64,000 bases of DNA from CAZJWC01 sp964550125 (GCA_964550125.1 CAZJWC010000003.1:1-64000); one strand, 5' to 3'; shown: positions 34,614-44,525, counted from the stretch's first letter. Program-made: numbers and translations. Notes: generated by a model not told the origin, from the sequence alone.

Positions 34614-36352
34614 TAGTATGCACCTCCTATCGCCTTGCCGATTGCTTCTTCAATCGCATTTGTTACAAAGGTTTCGGTTGCGAGGTCTGTAATTGCCCCA
34701 CTCTTTCCATTAACACTTGATACATAGGTTGTATTGTTTGGAAGTGCGCCGACTTCATTTGCTGTGTAGGTTGGTTTGGTTGGCTCTTTCGCCCACGATG
34801 GCACTGTTGGGTCGGTTTCTTCTTGTAGTGCGCTTTCTGCAAGTTTTCCTTGCTCGGCTGTTGCAAAGGCTGAACTTTCTTTGAATGCAGCACTTTTCAA
34901 ACCTGTTATTGGGATATTATCTATCGTAGTTGATGTGCCATTTATAACCTTTGTAATTTTCAGTGTTCCGTTGTTTGTCCCACTTTCAATGGTTATGTTG
35001 TCCAGTTTGGAATTTTTAAGCGAATTGATTTCACTTTGTCTTGTGCTGGCTTCGGTGTCAATATTGCCTTGCAATGTGCTATCGGCTTCCGTTCTTGCTT
35101 TGGTTTCGTTTGCGATTTCTGTGTCTTGCTCGGTGTTCTTTGTTTCAATTGCCGACACTCTCAAAACAAGGGCTGAACTGCCAGCCTCATCTTGCTCGAT
35201 CCAGTCTGCGATCTCTTTCAAAGTATCGAAGGCTTCGGGCGCTGAATTAACTACTGTATTTATCGCACTTGCGATAGCCTCTTTCATCTCGGTTTTAGAA
35301 GCCTTTAATGTGTCAAGGCTGGTAATTTGTCCTTGCAAGTTGTTATCGGCTGATTTTCGGTCGTTTTCTTCGCTTATAAGTGATGATTGCAGTGTGTCTT
35401 GGTATTTCTTTAAGACTGCACCTTGATTGGCTGATAGCACCTTATCTGTGGCTTCTGTGATTAAGTTGTCTACAATTGCACTTGTGTCAATCTTTGAACG
35501 ATCGTGTTTTATGATTGGGTTTCGTGGGTCGGTGTTGTCCACCAAATAATCAACCTCGCCAGTTACTGTGTCGACTTGCTGGCTATCTGTTCGTTTGTTT
35601 AGTTCTTCAAGTGCCTTTTGCACATTGGTTGCTTTAATGTCTGGCACCGCATCAATTGGCACTTCGCTTGCCTTTATTGTTTGAACAGAAACTTTAACTT
35701 GCCCATTTTCCTTTTCGAGTGTGATTTTGTAGCCTGCCTTTAATCTCGAAGTCAAAAACTCGCCGAGCCCATTTTCGCCATACAAGTCCTTCTGCAAATC
35801 TTCAATCTCTGCGTCCATTTCTTGCACCTGGCTATGCAACTCGTCAAAGTCGCTTGGCTCTTCGATTTCTTCGGCTTCCAAAAAGTCAGACGGGTGTATG
35901 TCGAGTGTAAACTTTGGGCTGGCTGATATTTCCTCAATCTTCGCATTAAGGTCGTTTATAAGCCAGTTTACGACATTTATAACAAGTGTTAACTTGCCAC
36001 CTTCGGTCGCTTCTTGCTCGCTCACTGTGTCCCACATTGTAAAGATTTTAGGTATCTTGCGTTGGTATAGCCTGTATTCCACGCCATCTCGTGTAAAATC
36101 TTTCACTCGCTGGAACTTGTAGCCTTTGGTTGTGATATTCTTTCCTGTAACAGTTTTGATGATTGCACCAACTCTCACATCGTTGCCTGTTTGGTTTTCG
36201 CCACTATCGTCTTTTGCTGGGTCTAAAAGTAGCGAATGTGGGACTTCGATGTTGATTAGCACATTTCGATAACTTCCACGCATTATTTTGAAGTCGGGTG
36301 TGAACTGATAAACACTCCCATCTTCGTTTAGCGTGATTTTTAATTTTTGCAT
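34613..36352 (-). CDS. BppU-like baseplate/tail-fibre protein
   Basis: 579 aa from the ATG at 36352, preceded by AAGGAGG; an in-frame ATG 27 codons upstream has no site. The N-terminal 150 residues (LNEDGSVYQFTPDFKIMRGSYRN) look like the baseplate attachment domain of BppU-type upper baseplate proteins. The middle is rich in heptad-like coiled coil (TDTE/ADSTLQGNID blocks), and the end is a fibre-like beta region with short glycine turns. Likely a trimeric fibre carrying the receptor-binding proteins encoded next. Confidence 0.75.
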   Translation of the reverse strand: MQKLKITLNEDGSVYQFTPDFKIMRGSYRNVLINIEVPHSLLLDPAKDDSGENQTGNDVRVGAIIKTVTGKNITTKGYKFQRVKDFTRDGVEYRLYQRKIPKIFTMWDTVSEQEATEGGKLTLVINVVNWLINDLNAKIEEISASPKFTLDIHPSDFLEAEEIEEPSDFDELHSQVQEMDAEIEDLQKDLYGENGLGEFLTSRLKAGYKITLEKENGQVKVSVQTIKASEVPIDAVPDIKATNVQKALEELNKRTDSQQVDTVTGEVDYLVDNTDPRNPIIKHDRSKIDTSAIVDNLITEATDKVLSANQGAVLKKYQDTLQSSLISEENDRKSADNNLQGQITSLDTLKASKTEMKEAIASAINTVVNSAPEAFDTLKEIADWIEQDEAGSSALVLRVSAIETKNTEQDTEIANETKARTEADSTLQGNIDTEASTRQSEINSLKNSKLDNITIESGTNNGTLKITKVINGTSTTIDNIPITGLKSAAFKESSAFATAEQGKLAESALQEETDPTVPSWAKEPTKPTYTANEVGALPNNTTYVSSVNGKSGAITDLATETFVTNAIEEAIGKAIGGAY

Positions 36353-36383
36353 TCTCAATGCCTCCTTATAAAAAATTTTTATC

Positions 36384-36406
36384 AAAAAAGCAGGACTGCT
36401 CCTGCT
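36384..36406 (-). terminator. Intrinsic terminator upstream of the BppU-like gene
   Basis: On the minus strand AGCAGGA-GCAG-TCCTGCT (36389-36406) followed by TTTTT. It would stop leftward readthrough between the 1,191-aa gene and the fibre genes, so the fibre/DGR block may depend on readthrough or its own promoter. Confidence 0.7.
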
Positions 36407-36457
36407 CTTGTGACCTGTGTTTTTGTTTGTCAATGTTTAATTTTATTTGACAAATTG

Positions 36458-36486
36458 TTGATTTGTTCGCCGTTTTTATTTATAAT
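36458..36486 (+). promoter_or_regulatory. Promoter of moron 1
   Basis: TTGATT (36458-36463), 17-bp spacer, TATAAT (36481-36486), pointing rightward against the surrounding genes. Confidence 0.75.
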
Positions 36487-36511
36487 GCTTGTAGTAAAGT
36501 GAGGTGTCTTT

Positions 36512-36847
36512 ATGGATGGATTGATTGTTTTTGCCATAATCTTTGTTGTTTTTATGATTATTATTATAGGTCTTGTTGTTTATAAAGAAATTAAAAGGTG
36601 GAAATCAGACAGCGCAAATAAAAAATTATTTATAACCAACTCTGCAAAAGTTAAGAAAGGACAAACCCTTGACGATGTTGCAGCATTGCTCGGTCGCCCA
36701 CATCACTTTAATGAAATTGACAACTATTATGTTTTTAAATGGGAACAAACAGAAGAAACTGGTTTTAATTCTATAACCAGGTCTATTACGGTGGTTGTAA
36801 ACACTGATGAAATTGTAGTTGATGTTCGCCGTGAAAATTTAGATTAA
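36512..36847 (+). CDS. Plus-strand moron 1: membrane-anchored BamE/SmpA-like protein
   Basis: 111 aa with an N-terminal membrane helix (about 3-26) and a small outer domain. KVKKGQTLDDVAALLGRPHH and the later YVFKW resemble the SmpA/BamE-like fold, which in Firmicutes appears in small envelope proteins. It is one of only two rightward genes in the phage. It has a consensus promoter and GAGGTG before the ATG, and its stop is 4 bp from the convergent 1,191-aa gene. It is likely expressed from the prophage in the lysogen and may affect the host envelope, for example superinfection exclusion. That role is inferred. Confidence 0.75.
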   Translation: MDGLIVFAIIFVVFMIIIIGLVVYKEIKRWKSDSANKKLFITNSAKVKKGQTLDDVAALLGRPHHFNEIDNYYVFKWEQTEETGFNSITRSITVVVNTDEIVVDVRRENLD

Positions 36848-36851
36848 GTAT

Positions 36852-39800
36852 TTAGTCTGTAAATACTGGATAAATATACCAACTTTGAAGTTTTTGGTTA
36901 TTATCAATACCATCAACATTTTTTGCTATATACGCATAATTAGAATTACCATCTTTATCATACAAAATAATTGATTTAACATCGTTTAGGTCAATGTTCT
37001 GTGGTTTAGTAATATCAACTCTAATTGCGCCATTTTCAGCATTTATTGTATATTCAACATTGTTTGCAATAATATAGTTATCTGACATGTCAACGGTTTC
37101 ATCAAACATTGAAACTGTATGTCTAATCAATGCCATATTCAATCTGTCGTGTTTTTCTCCAAAAACATTTGAAAAAATAACAAATTTATTTTTTTCATCT
37201 TCGTCAGAGGTTAGAAGGTTTATTTGATAGTTAAATGACAATGCTTCACGATTATCTTTATCTATCCCTATGGATAAAGTGTCAGGCAATAAGAATATGC
37301 TTTCATCTTCAGCTGGGATAAAATCTCCACTCTCTGCCAGTGGCAATCTTTGTATTTGCGCCTGCGTCCAATCGGTTTTATTAAACAATCTAAAACTAAA
37401 TAAATCTGCGCCACCCATAATATCGCAATAACGAACAGGAAGCAATGTGTAGTATGCTTTATCAGTTGTGTCGTTATTTCCACTAATACTTATGTCTACT
37501 GCATCTCCTGCTTTGAAGTTATCTTCCATATCCCATTCAAATATTATTGCATTTCTTAATGGGAAGTGCAATAATGGAACTATAACATCTCGACTTTCGC
37601 TACTTGCTTTTGGCGTTACCACACCATCTATCGTTTCTGTTTCAGGATTTGGGAATAAGGATTGATAATCTACGGCTTCTTTCTCTTGATTATTGTTTTC
37701 TTTGATGTGTTGTCTTATTTTATCAGCCTTAAATCGTGTAAATGCGAAGTTGGGCAATATTGGTTGACCACCGTCTAAGAACATTATTTTTTTGATAAAG
37801 TCCTGCCATTTTAAACTATCCATGTAATGGGGTTTATTTATTTCTCTATTTTGTTTTGTTGTTAATAAGAAAAAGTCCAACAATCGAACTTCACGTCTGA
37901 CCATAGATCGCTCACTGATTTCGTAAAATCTAGGCTCACTTGGAATTGTAACAATCTGCGATATTTGGTTAAAGTTTTTTGAATAGGTTACTTTTTGTAA
38001 AATTATATCGTTGTAGAATTCATTTTCTATTGTTGTTACATAATAAAGGCTGTTGTCTATTTTTACTAAATCTCCTACCTCTTTTTCTTCTCCGAGTTTA
38101 GCATATTCGTTACATTGATATACTTCATTTGCAGTCCTTACCAATCTGCCCCATAGGTTTGCTGAAAATCTTTCACTATCAACAATTTTATCTTCTTGTC
38201 CATAAAATTGTTCATGATGAGGATATTTTTCAAATTGTGAATTTTTTAAGAAATTATATAAATTTGGTTTAAATTGTGATATTCTCAATTCGTCTTGTGT
38301 TTTGTATTTAATATGAAATTTTAAATTGTTAAATAAAAAATCATTAGAAGTAAGAGAGCCTGTCGGCACGCCGAATAAGTCGCCACAAATTTTTTTTAAT
38401 GCCATAATTCCATCGTTATTAACTGTGGGAGGCACATAGTTAAAACCAGTTATTTTATTTGTTCCCATTTCATAATAAATTGCAGCCCATTTGCCAGGAA
38501 TAATACCTGTTTTTGATGTCAATGTATTGTATACTGTTTTTTCAAAAATGTAGTTTAATGCTGATAATTTTACTCCATTGTATTCTATATCAAACTCATC
38601 AATTTGAGTAATATTATATTTCGTTTGCAACTCGGCAGTGTCATTTGAAACTAAATAAGAACTGTCCGTTGTTTTACAAACAAGCCACTCTTCTACTTCA
38701 TTTTGTGGACTAAATATGTTTGTAACATAACTATCTAGTTGCGTGTAATATTCGCTTAGGTTTCGGCTGTTAAAAATATTGATTTTGGTGCTTTCATTAT
38801 TTTTCGTTGTAGTTCCACCTAATTGTCTAAAAGTCAACAAAAATCTATCTGTTCCATCTGTTGCAAACTTTAATTGTGGTATTGCATGTAAATAATACCC
38901 AACTTGTAGGAATATTTCCCATAAATTCTTATTTTCAAAAATAGTTTCGTATAATTGAGTTTCTATTAGCCTTGTATACCAGTTGGTATCAATTATAATT
39001 GGGTACTGAATTCCAATGTCTTGGAAACTTTCATCATACAATGGATCGAGTCCGATTTTTGTATTATCAATTATTTGTGTATCTACAGTCAACAACGCTT
39101 TTCTTATTAAATTAAAACAACTATACTTTTGTGGTTTTGCCAGAAACGGATTCGGCTGTGCATCCGACAGCATATCTTTTGCATAAAATGAAGTTTGCAT
39201 TGATAACAAATCTTTTGAAGGTTTGGTCAGGTATTGCGTGGTTATGTCAAGATCATAATCTCCCCAGCTTATAAACAAAAAACCACCAGTATTATCTTCA
39301 TAAACAATCTTTTTAGAAAACTCTTGAACTATCGCCCCTTCTTCGTATGGCTCTATAATACATTTGACGGTATATCTATAACTTTTGCCATTATCGATTT
39401 CTGTTTGCGATAAAACATCTGTATAAAATTCCACACTTTTATTTGAGTGAGAAGTGTCGCTCGTGTTAATCATTGCTGGGAATTTTGTCATGTGTTCATT
39501 TTTTGTTAATATACCATTTTTGATAACACTTGACCCACCACCTCCAAGCCAGACAACCTCTCCATCATAATCTTTTGCATAAGTAAGTCCAGCCTTATCA
39601 TTTTCGTTATACATTTCCCAGTCATTTCTGCTTTGCACATTTGTTGGGCTGTATAGTCTATCAATCACAGTGGTTTCACTGCCATTGATATCCTTTCCAT
39701 TTTGTAGAGTTGTCCTAATAACTGTTACTCTGACTGGACATTCAAAGAGTTGCTCAGGTGTGGTGTTCCTTAAAAAATAACAAGTTAATGTCGGTATTGT

Positions 39801-40427
39801 AAAGGTTATTTTATTACGATTCAAGCCATTTAATTCTTCGATTAAGTTATCAATTGAGGCTGTATTACTCCATACGTATCTAAACGAAGAATTAAAATAT
39901 TGAGTTCCGTTTTTATATCCTTCGACATAATAATTATAACTTGAATAATTAACATCTGGTCTGCTATACCCACTACCAGTTAAACCCTGTTTATTAAGAA
40001 CTGACACATGTTTTGTAGACGATTTCACAGTTTTATAATTTAAGTCCACATCGTTTAGTTCTCTTGTTAAACTTATATTGTCCACGTGCATTCCTTGTGC
40101 AATTACACTAGGCTCGATCATTTCAATTCTATGACAACAAAATTCAGGGCACCCTGCATATTCTTCCACCTGATCACTATCAACCACAAAATCATAAACT
40201 GTCGGAGCGTCCGAGAAGTTTTGTGTCAAATATCTTTCTATTCTTATTTTGCTTTTTGGTGGGAATGCTATATTATTTGATATTGGGATTCTATCAAGTA
40301 TAATTTCCCCAGTACCAAGCGTTTCATCCAGATGTGGCTCTATAAAGATTGGCATTGTAAGATACTCCGTTAAATCTTTAGACTTGCCACCGTTTTCCCA
40401 TTTCCAAATTTTCCAGTAGTATTTCAT
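36852..40427 (-). CDS. Large phage structural (tail/baseplate) protein, 1,191 aa
   Basis: The longest phage gene. It starts after AGGAGAACAAG. No signal peptide, membrane helix or coiled coil, so it is not a tape-measure protein. The composition is that of a large beta-rich virion protein with many aromatic and Asn residues. WEIFLQVGYYLHAIPQLKF and surrounding segments suggest a tail hub or tail-tip protein, but I cannot assign a family. It lies between the internal/glycine-zipper protein gene and the fibre genes, the position of a hub or tail spike. Confidence 0.7.
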   Translation of the reverse strand: MKYYWKIWKWENGGKSKDLTEYLTMPIFIEPHLDETLGTGEIILDRIPISNNIAFPPKSKIRIERYLTQNFSDAPTVYDFVVDSDQVEEYAGCPEFCCHRIEMIEPSVIAQGMHVDNISLTRELNDVDLNYKTVKSSTKHVSVLNKQGLTGSGYSRPDVNYSSYNYYVEGYKNGTQYFNSSFRYVWSNTASIDNLIEELNGLNRNKITFTIPTLTCYFLRNTTPEQLFECPVRVTVIRTTLQNGKDINGSETTVIDRLYSPTNVQSRNDWEMYNENDKAGLTYAKDYDGEVVWLGGGGSSVIKNGILTKNEHMTKFPAMINTSDTSHSNKSVEFYTDVLSQTEIDNGKSYRYTVKCIIEPYEEGAIVQEFSKKIVYEDNTGGFLFISWGDYDLDITTQYLTKPSKDLLSMQTSFYAKDMLSDAQPNPFLAKPQKYSCFNLIRKALLTVDTQIIDNTKIGLDPLYDESFQDIGIQYPIIIDTNWYTRLIETQLYETIFENKNLWEIFLQVGYYLHAIPQLKFATDGTDRFLLTFRQLGGTTTKNNESTKINIFNSRNLSEYYTQLDSYVTNIFSPQNEVEEWLVCKTTDSSYLVSNDTAELQTKYNITQIDEFDIEYNGVKLSALNYIFEKTVYNTLTSKTGIIPGKWAAIYYEMGTNKITGFNYVPPTVNNDGIMALKKICGDLFGVPTGSLTSNDFLFNNLKFHIKYKTQDELRISQFKPNLYNFLKNSQFEKYPHHEQFYGQEDKIVDSERFSANLWGRLVRTANEVYQCNEYAKLGEEKEVGDLVKIDNSLYYVTTIENEFYNDIILQKVTYSKNFNQISQIVTIPSEPRFYEISERSMVRREVRLLDFFLLTTKQNREINKPHYMDSLKWQDFIKKIMFLDGGQPILPNFAFTRFKADKIRQHIKENNNQEKEAVDYQSLFPNPETETIDGVVTPKASSESRDVIVPLLHFPLRNAIIFEWDMEDNFKAGDAVDISISGNNDTTDKAYYTLLPVRYCDIMGGADLFSFRLFNKTDWTQAQIQRLPLAESGDFIPAEDESIFLLPDTLSIGIDKDNREALSFNYQINLLTSDEDEKNKFVIFSNVFGEKHDRLNMALIRHTVSMFDETVDMSDNYIIANNVEYTINAENGAIRVDITKPQNIDLNDVKSIILYDKDGNSNYAYIAKNVDGIDNNQKLQSWYIYPVFTD

Positions 40428-40455
40428 TTCTTGTTCTCCTTTAATTTATTCTGAC

Positions 40456-40484
40456 TTGATATTTTTCTTCTTTCATGTTATACT
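40456..40484 (+). promoter_or_regulatory. Promoter of moron 2
   Basis: TTGATA (40456-40461), 17-bp spacer, TATACT (40479-40484) with TGT before the -10; rightward. Confidence 0.8.
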
Positions 40485-40505
40485 CTTCATACTTTTGGAG
40501 GAAAT

Positions 40506-40952
40506 ATGAAGAATAAAAAAATTATTTCAATTTGTGCTGTTGTAGCAATTTTAGCTATTGCATTTTTGTCAACAGTTTTATCTTTATCAAAAAATACAAA
40601 CAATTCAAATAATGATTCTTATGTGCCACCTGCCGATGAATTTTCATTATTAACTGAAACTATAAACGATATAAATTGGTCAGTAAAATACAATTACACC
40701 AAAGGTTGTATCGATTCTATTTTTTCGTCTTATCATGAATATGACAAAAGTTCCAAATATTGGAAAGAAATTGCTCGTCAACATGGGGATTCATCATTAT
40801 GGGTAGATTATAATGTTACCCTGACAGGAACTCCTATTGGCGATGATTGGTTTAGAATTGAAAAATTAGAAATCTATTCATTTAATAACGAAACTCTTTC
40901 TTGTAGAACAACAAGAATAGAAGAAAAAATTATTTTTTCAGTTTTACCTTAA
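40506..40952 (+). CDS. Plus-strand moron 2: exported protein, 148 aa
   Basis: 148 aa with a basic start (MKNKK), a hydrophobic helix (about 6-27) and a soluble outer domain with no lipobox Cys, so it is either an N-terminally anchored or a cleaved exported protein. GGAGG lies 5 bp before the ATG and a near-consensus promoter upstream. It runs opposite to the late genes and its last 9 bp overlap the convergent 186-aa gene. Like moron 1 it is a candidate lysogenic-conversion or exclusion gene. No family recognised. Confidence 0.75.
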   Translation: MKNKKIISICAVVAILAIAFLSTVLSLSKNTNNSNNDSYVPPADEFSLLTETINDINWSVKYNYTKGCIDSIFSSYHEYDKSSKYWKEIARQHGDSSLWVDYNVTLTGTPIGDDWFRIEKLEIYSFNNETLSCRTTRIEEKIIFSVLP

Positions 40953-41504
40953 CCTACCCGTAAAACCTTGATAACTTGTTCGTGCTAAATTATAAACCTG
41001 ACTGTTGTTGTTTTTAAAGATTTCATGTTGATAATCTCTTTCTCTTTCTGCCTGTCTAAATCCATAAGAAGCGGCAGCTGATACACTTCCTGCCAGTGCC
41101 CCAACAATCATACCTGCTGGACCGAACATGCTACCCGTTGCAGCACCTGATAAAACACTACTCAATGAACCCGTTACATCTGTGATTATTTCAAGTTGGC
41201 GATTGATTGTTTGTTGATAGTTGCTATCGCCATTTTTTCTTCCTATATCGCTTATGTAATAATTAGCAGATTGTTTTACTATTTGACTTGCAACCTTTAC
41301 TCCCATATCAAAAGCCATAACACCAGCAGGCGTCATTCCACTTTGAACTTTATTTTTCAATGTGTCTTTTAGGTTTAGCATTTTATATAAAGGACTATCT
41401 TTGTAGTCTTTCTTTTTTTCGCCGTTTGTCCCAGTGTTCCTGGCTTTATAACTGCCAGCACGCCCACCATCAACGACAACGATTTTGATATTATGTAGTG
41501 CCAT
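40944..41504 (-). CDS. Internal virion protein with glycine zipper, 186 aa
   Basis: A basic N-terminus, a helical middle, and a small-residue segment (GAATGSMFGPAGMIVGALAG, about 128-147) like glycine-zipper membrane helices, then a polar tail. Such proteins occur among phage injection proteins of short-tailed phages. Its ATG lies 14 bp inside the previous gene after AAAAGGGGG. Function inferred only from composition and location. Confidence 0.55.
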   Translation of the reverse strand: MALHNIKIVVVDGGRAGSYKARNTGTNGEKKKDYKDSPLYKMLNLKDTLKNKVQSGMTPAGVMAFDMGVKVASQIVKQSANYYISDIGRKNGDSNYQQTINRQLEIITDVTGSLSSVLSGAATGSMFGPAGMIVGALAGSVSAAASYGFRQAERERDYQHEIFKNNNSQVYNLARTSYQGFTGRLR

Positions 41505-42471
41505 CTTTTATCCCCCTTTTTGTAAGTGTAAGGCTATGCGTTTCGTTTCCTGTGTTTTCTTGAATTGTGATTGTATGGTCTTTGATAACACAATTATAAT
41601 AATTTTGAACATCATTTCTTGTAATTCTTAAAATCACAGCCTCATTATTATCCTGCTCTTCTGTTTCTTTTCCATCTTCTGTTAAATCGCCGAGCAGTGT
41701 ATTATTTGAAAGTTTATCGATAAATTTATTTTTATATCCATCAAATACCAGTACTATCGCTTTTGAACTTGATAGGTTTATATTGCCGACACTTTTTGGC
41801 TTATTTGCGTTTGGAATTGTTTTCTGTGTCATTGATTTTGAAAATGAAACGCTCGAACACGGAACTTCTATCCATTCTGCATCTACCAAAAACTCCACCT
41901 TGTAATCGCTCATACTGGTCGCCTTTGGATAGAACATCATATCGACCTCTAACTCGCACACAGCCATTTCTCCAAACTCTGTGGTTTCCTGCAACTCGCT
42001 AATTTGCAAACTGCCGATCGCAAGTATAACCTGCCTTTCTTCGTTGCCGATTTTGACTGGTATACGAATTCCTGTGCTTTCCACGACAATGTCTTCGACC
42101 ATATCTTCCAGCAACTTGATTTTTTCGGTCTGTATCCAGTATTCCAGGCTCGCCGAAGTCGTAACTATATCATTGTTCTTTGAGAACACTCTTTCTGTCG
42201 AGTTTAGCGACAAAATGCAGAAAGCCCTTTTTAATGCTTCCAGTTCGTCCACATCTTTACCCTGTTGCATTAACTCTTCGACCACGATTTCGGTGTCGAT
42301 TGGTCTGTGTTTGAAGGTGTAATAATCGACATTAAGCACTTCTTGCACTGTTTTGCCTTGCCACTCTTTTGGGGCTGACGGGTCTTTAATTGTGTAGTTT
42401 ATGTCAGCATCTTCCATAATGCCTTTTAGAATTGATAGCACCGTATCGGCGCTTATTTTTACTTTTGCCAT
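41491..42471 (-). CDS. Phage structural protein, 326 aa
   Basis: A soluble protein with an alpha-helical first half and a beta-rich second half ending in a Thr-rich strand pattern (HSLTLTKRG). It lies in the late cluster with AAAAGGAG before the ATG and overlaps the next gene. It could be a tail or connector component. I do not recognise a family. Confidence 0.6.
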   Translation of the reverse strand: MAKVKISADTVLSILKGIMEDADINYTIKDPSAPKEWQGKTVQEVLNVDYYTFKHRPIDTEIVVEELMQQGKDVDELEALKRAFCILSLNSTERVFSKNNDIVTTSASLEYWIQTEKIKLLEDMVEDIVVESTGIRIPVKIGNEERQVILAIGSLQISELQETTEFGEMAVCELEVDMMFYPKATSMSDYKVEFLVDAEWIEVPCSSVSFSKSMTQKTIPNANKPKSVGNINLSSSKAIVLVFDGYKNKFIDKLSNNTLLGDLTEDGKETEEQDNNEAVILRITRNDVQNYYNCVIKDHTITIQENTGNETHSLTLTKRGIKDGTT

Positions 42472-42475
42472 TTAC

Positions 42476-42973
42476 CTATCTCCTTTTGTTGTAATAGCCC
42501 ACACTTTTGAGCCATTTTTCTTTTCGTTTTTCAAAGTTTCTATCTTTGTATCCATTGAATTGGAAGTCATCGTTGTAGTAAATATTGTTAAATATAATCT
42601 CCATTACCTGCATTTTCTTTACTGGGTCGGTTATGTTCTTCAACTGGTCTATGCATTGAAACGGAGTTATAAGTTTTGTGTTCTTTCGAATGTTTTTTGT
42701 AATCGCTGGTATGTTATTGAACATATTTTCTATTAACTCTTTCATACCTTTGATTTGCTTGTATCGTTCTTTGAACTTGCCCTTGATAATTATCTCATCG
42801 CCCGACCTTCTGCCATTAAACGCATTTTTTAGGTAGTCTTCTACCTTCTTGTCAATCCACGCAAAACTATACACATTTTTCAACCCTTCCTTTTTTGTGA
42901 ATTGTGGGAACAATTTTTTTAGTTCCTTGTTCATAAAAAAGTCTTTCATTGTGAATTTATCGTTGTATTGCAT
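42476..42973 (-). CDS. Hypothetical late phage protein, 165 aa
   Basis: A lysine-rich, mostly helical soluble protein. The basic ends (KRKEKWLKSVGYYNKRR type composition) suit nucleic acid or scaffold contacts. It is packed 4 bp before the 326-aa gene and 6 bp after the 203-aa gene, so it is part of the head-tail operon. No recognised family. Confidence 0.55.
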   Translation of the reverse strand: MQYNDKFTMKDFFMNKELKKLFPQFTKKEGLKNVYSFAWIDKKVEDYLKNAFNGRRSGDEIIIKGKFKERYKQIKGMKELIENMFNNIPAITKNIRKNTKLITPFQCIDQLKNITDPVKKMQVMEIIFNNIYYNDDFQFNGYKDRNFEKRKEKWLKSVGYYNKRR

Positions 42974-42979
42974 ACTAGC

Positions 42980-43591
42980 CTACTTTAATGCTTTTAGTGA
43001 AATGTGAAGGACTGACTGCTCTCTTGGTGTGTAAATGTATGTTTTGCTCGTGTCTTCAATCATCCAATACTTACCGTGATACTGTATAATGTCTTCACAC
43101 TTTGGCTCGTCCTGTGCGTTTGTAAAATTATGAGTTTTTATGGTTAAGTATGTTGACCCTGCAAGTAGTCCACTTATTGGCTGGTATAACTGATCTTGTT
43201 GGTCGGTTTCTTTGGTGCAATCAAAGGCATATTTTCTCACATAGGTGTTTTTCTCTATGGTCATCGTTTCGCTCGGTATTGCGTTTATAATTGTCAAGCC
43301 TTCGTCCACGATGTCGTGTTCTTCCAGTTCGTTTGTTTCGGCATTAAAAATAAAAATTTTATCAAGCAGTTTTAACGCACTATCTTTCAAACTTGTATAG
43401 GTTACATCTGCCTTGCTTTGTAGTTTTCCACCTATCAAGTCCACTTTTGCAAATGCTCGAAGGTTTTTGATTTCGTAGCCGATTGTGTCAGTTGCTACAT
43501 ACACTATTCTCTTGCCCAGTGTCGATGTGTCCGTGTATCTCTTCCACCAGGTCGCTTTTGGTGCAAACGGATACCTCTGTATGTGTGTCAT
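42980..43591 (-). CDS. Hypothetical late phage protein, 203 aa
   Basis: A beta-rich soluble protein with many Thr/Ile/Tyr, expected of a head-tail joining or tail component. AGGAGG lies before the ATG. Its first 104 bp overlap the end of the preceding membrane-protein gene in a different frame, an unusually long overlap with both frames coding plausibly. Confidence 0.6.
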   Translation of the reverse strand: MTHIQRYPFAPKATWWKRYTDTSTLGKRIVYVATDTIGYEIKNLRAFAKVDLIGGKLQSKADVTYTSLKDSALKLLDKIFIFNAETNELEEHDIVDEGLTIINAIPSETMTIEKNTYVRKYAFDCTKETDQQDQLYQPISGLLAGSTYLTIKTHNFTNAQDEPKCEDIIQYHGKYWMIEDTSKTYIYTPREQSVLHISLKALK

Positions 43592-44516
43592 TGGCTGTTT
43601 CCTCCTTCTTCTTTTCTTCTATCTTGTCAAACACCAGTTTCTCCACATTGTCGAATTCTTCAAGTTTATTGATTTTCTTTATAATGGTTTCCCTGTGTGT
43701 TTTTACCATAAACGAATAAGCATTGAACATTGCAAAAAACGCAGAAAGCAAAATCATAATAACACTAAGCATTTGAACTAAAAATGTTTCAATGTTAAAG
43801 CCATAAAAACCGAACGATATTGATTGCAAAAGCACCGAGAACACAAGCCTTGACACAATGCTTAGGCTACCCTCCCTTTTCTGGTATTGCGCTTCTGATA
43901 TACCGAAGTTGTTAGGGTCTTTGTCTGCGTTTATGTTCATAAGGTCTGACACTGTTAGTCTTGTGATTTTATACCTTCGTGCCTTCTTTATAAATCTTTT
44001 CTTCTCTCTGTAAATCTTCCAGTCATCGCTGAACATCCAGCGAAACAATTTATAAAAAGGTAGGAACACCTTTTGATACCATTTTGTGTATTTTACTGGC
44101 TTTGGCTTCTCGATTCTAAAATCGCCCACTCTCTTGCCATTTTCATCGAACACTTCGCAATAATCATAACCTGCACTATTTACATAGGTGCTTCTGCCGA
44201 TTTTCAAAAGGTCAAGGTAGTTATAATCAAGCCAGCCTTGTAATTTGTTAAGTTTTGGATATATTTTTTTCTTTTGAGTGATGTGTGCTGTCAATGTTTC
44301 TTTGTATTTATCACTATCTCGACCTATCAATATACCCTGCTTCATCATTGCTGTGGTGGCAGTTATTGTTCCAATAAATAACAATGTTCCATTGACCACT
44401 ATCGCCAGTATGTCCACTTGGAACTCGTCCACGAACACATACGATAAAATAAAATAAATGGCGACATCTAATAGCACTATTAGGTATCCCATATTTTTCA
44501 TCAATTTTTCTTTCAT
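43488..44516 (-). CDS. Phage membrane protein, 342 aa
   Basis: Four likely transmembrane helices: two near the N-terminus (about 8-28 and 33-55) and two near 220-265. A basic, aromatic-rich soluble loop lies between and a charged C-terminal tail of about 70 residues. One of three consecutive membrane-protein genes after the portal gene. Such a cluster could serve DNA ejection through the cell membrane or lysis. Neither is shown by a motif. Confidence 0.65.
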   Translation of the reverse strand: MKEKLMKNMGYLIVLLDVAIYFILSYVFVDEFQVDILAIVVNGTLLFIGTITATTAMMKQGILIGRDSDKYKETLTAHITQKKKIYPKLNKLQGWLDYNYLDLLKIGRSTYVNSAGYDYCEVFDENGKRVGDFRIEKPKPVKYTKWYQKVFLPFYKLFRWMFSDDWKIYREKKRFIKKARRYKITRLTVSDLMNINADKDPNNFGISEAQYQKREGSLSIVSRLVFSVLLQSISFGFYGFNIETFLVQMLSVIMILLSAFFAMFNAYSFMVKTHRETIIKKINKLEEFDNVEKLVFDKIEEKKKEETANDTHTEVSVCTKSDLVEEIHGHIDTGQENSVCSN

Positions 44517-44525
44517 AATTTACCT

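Noticed and set aside
34776..35426. 216-codon plus-strand frame over the fibre gene
   Set aside because: Antisense to the BppU-like gene, no ribosome binding site and Ser/Ala/Leu-biased translation; a shadow of the coding strand.
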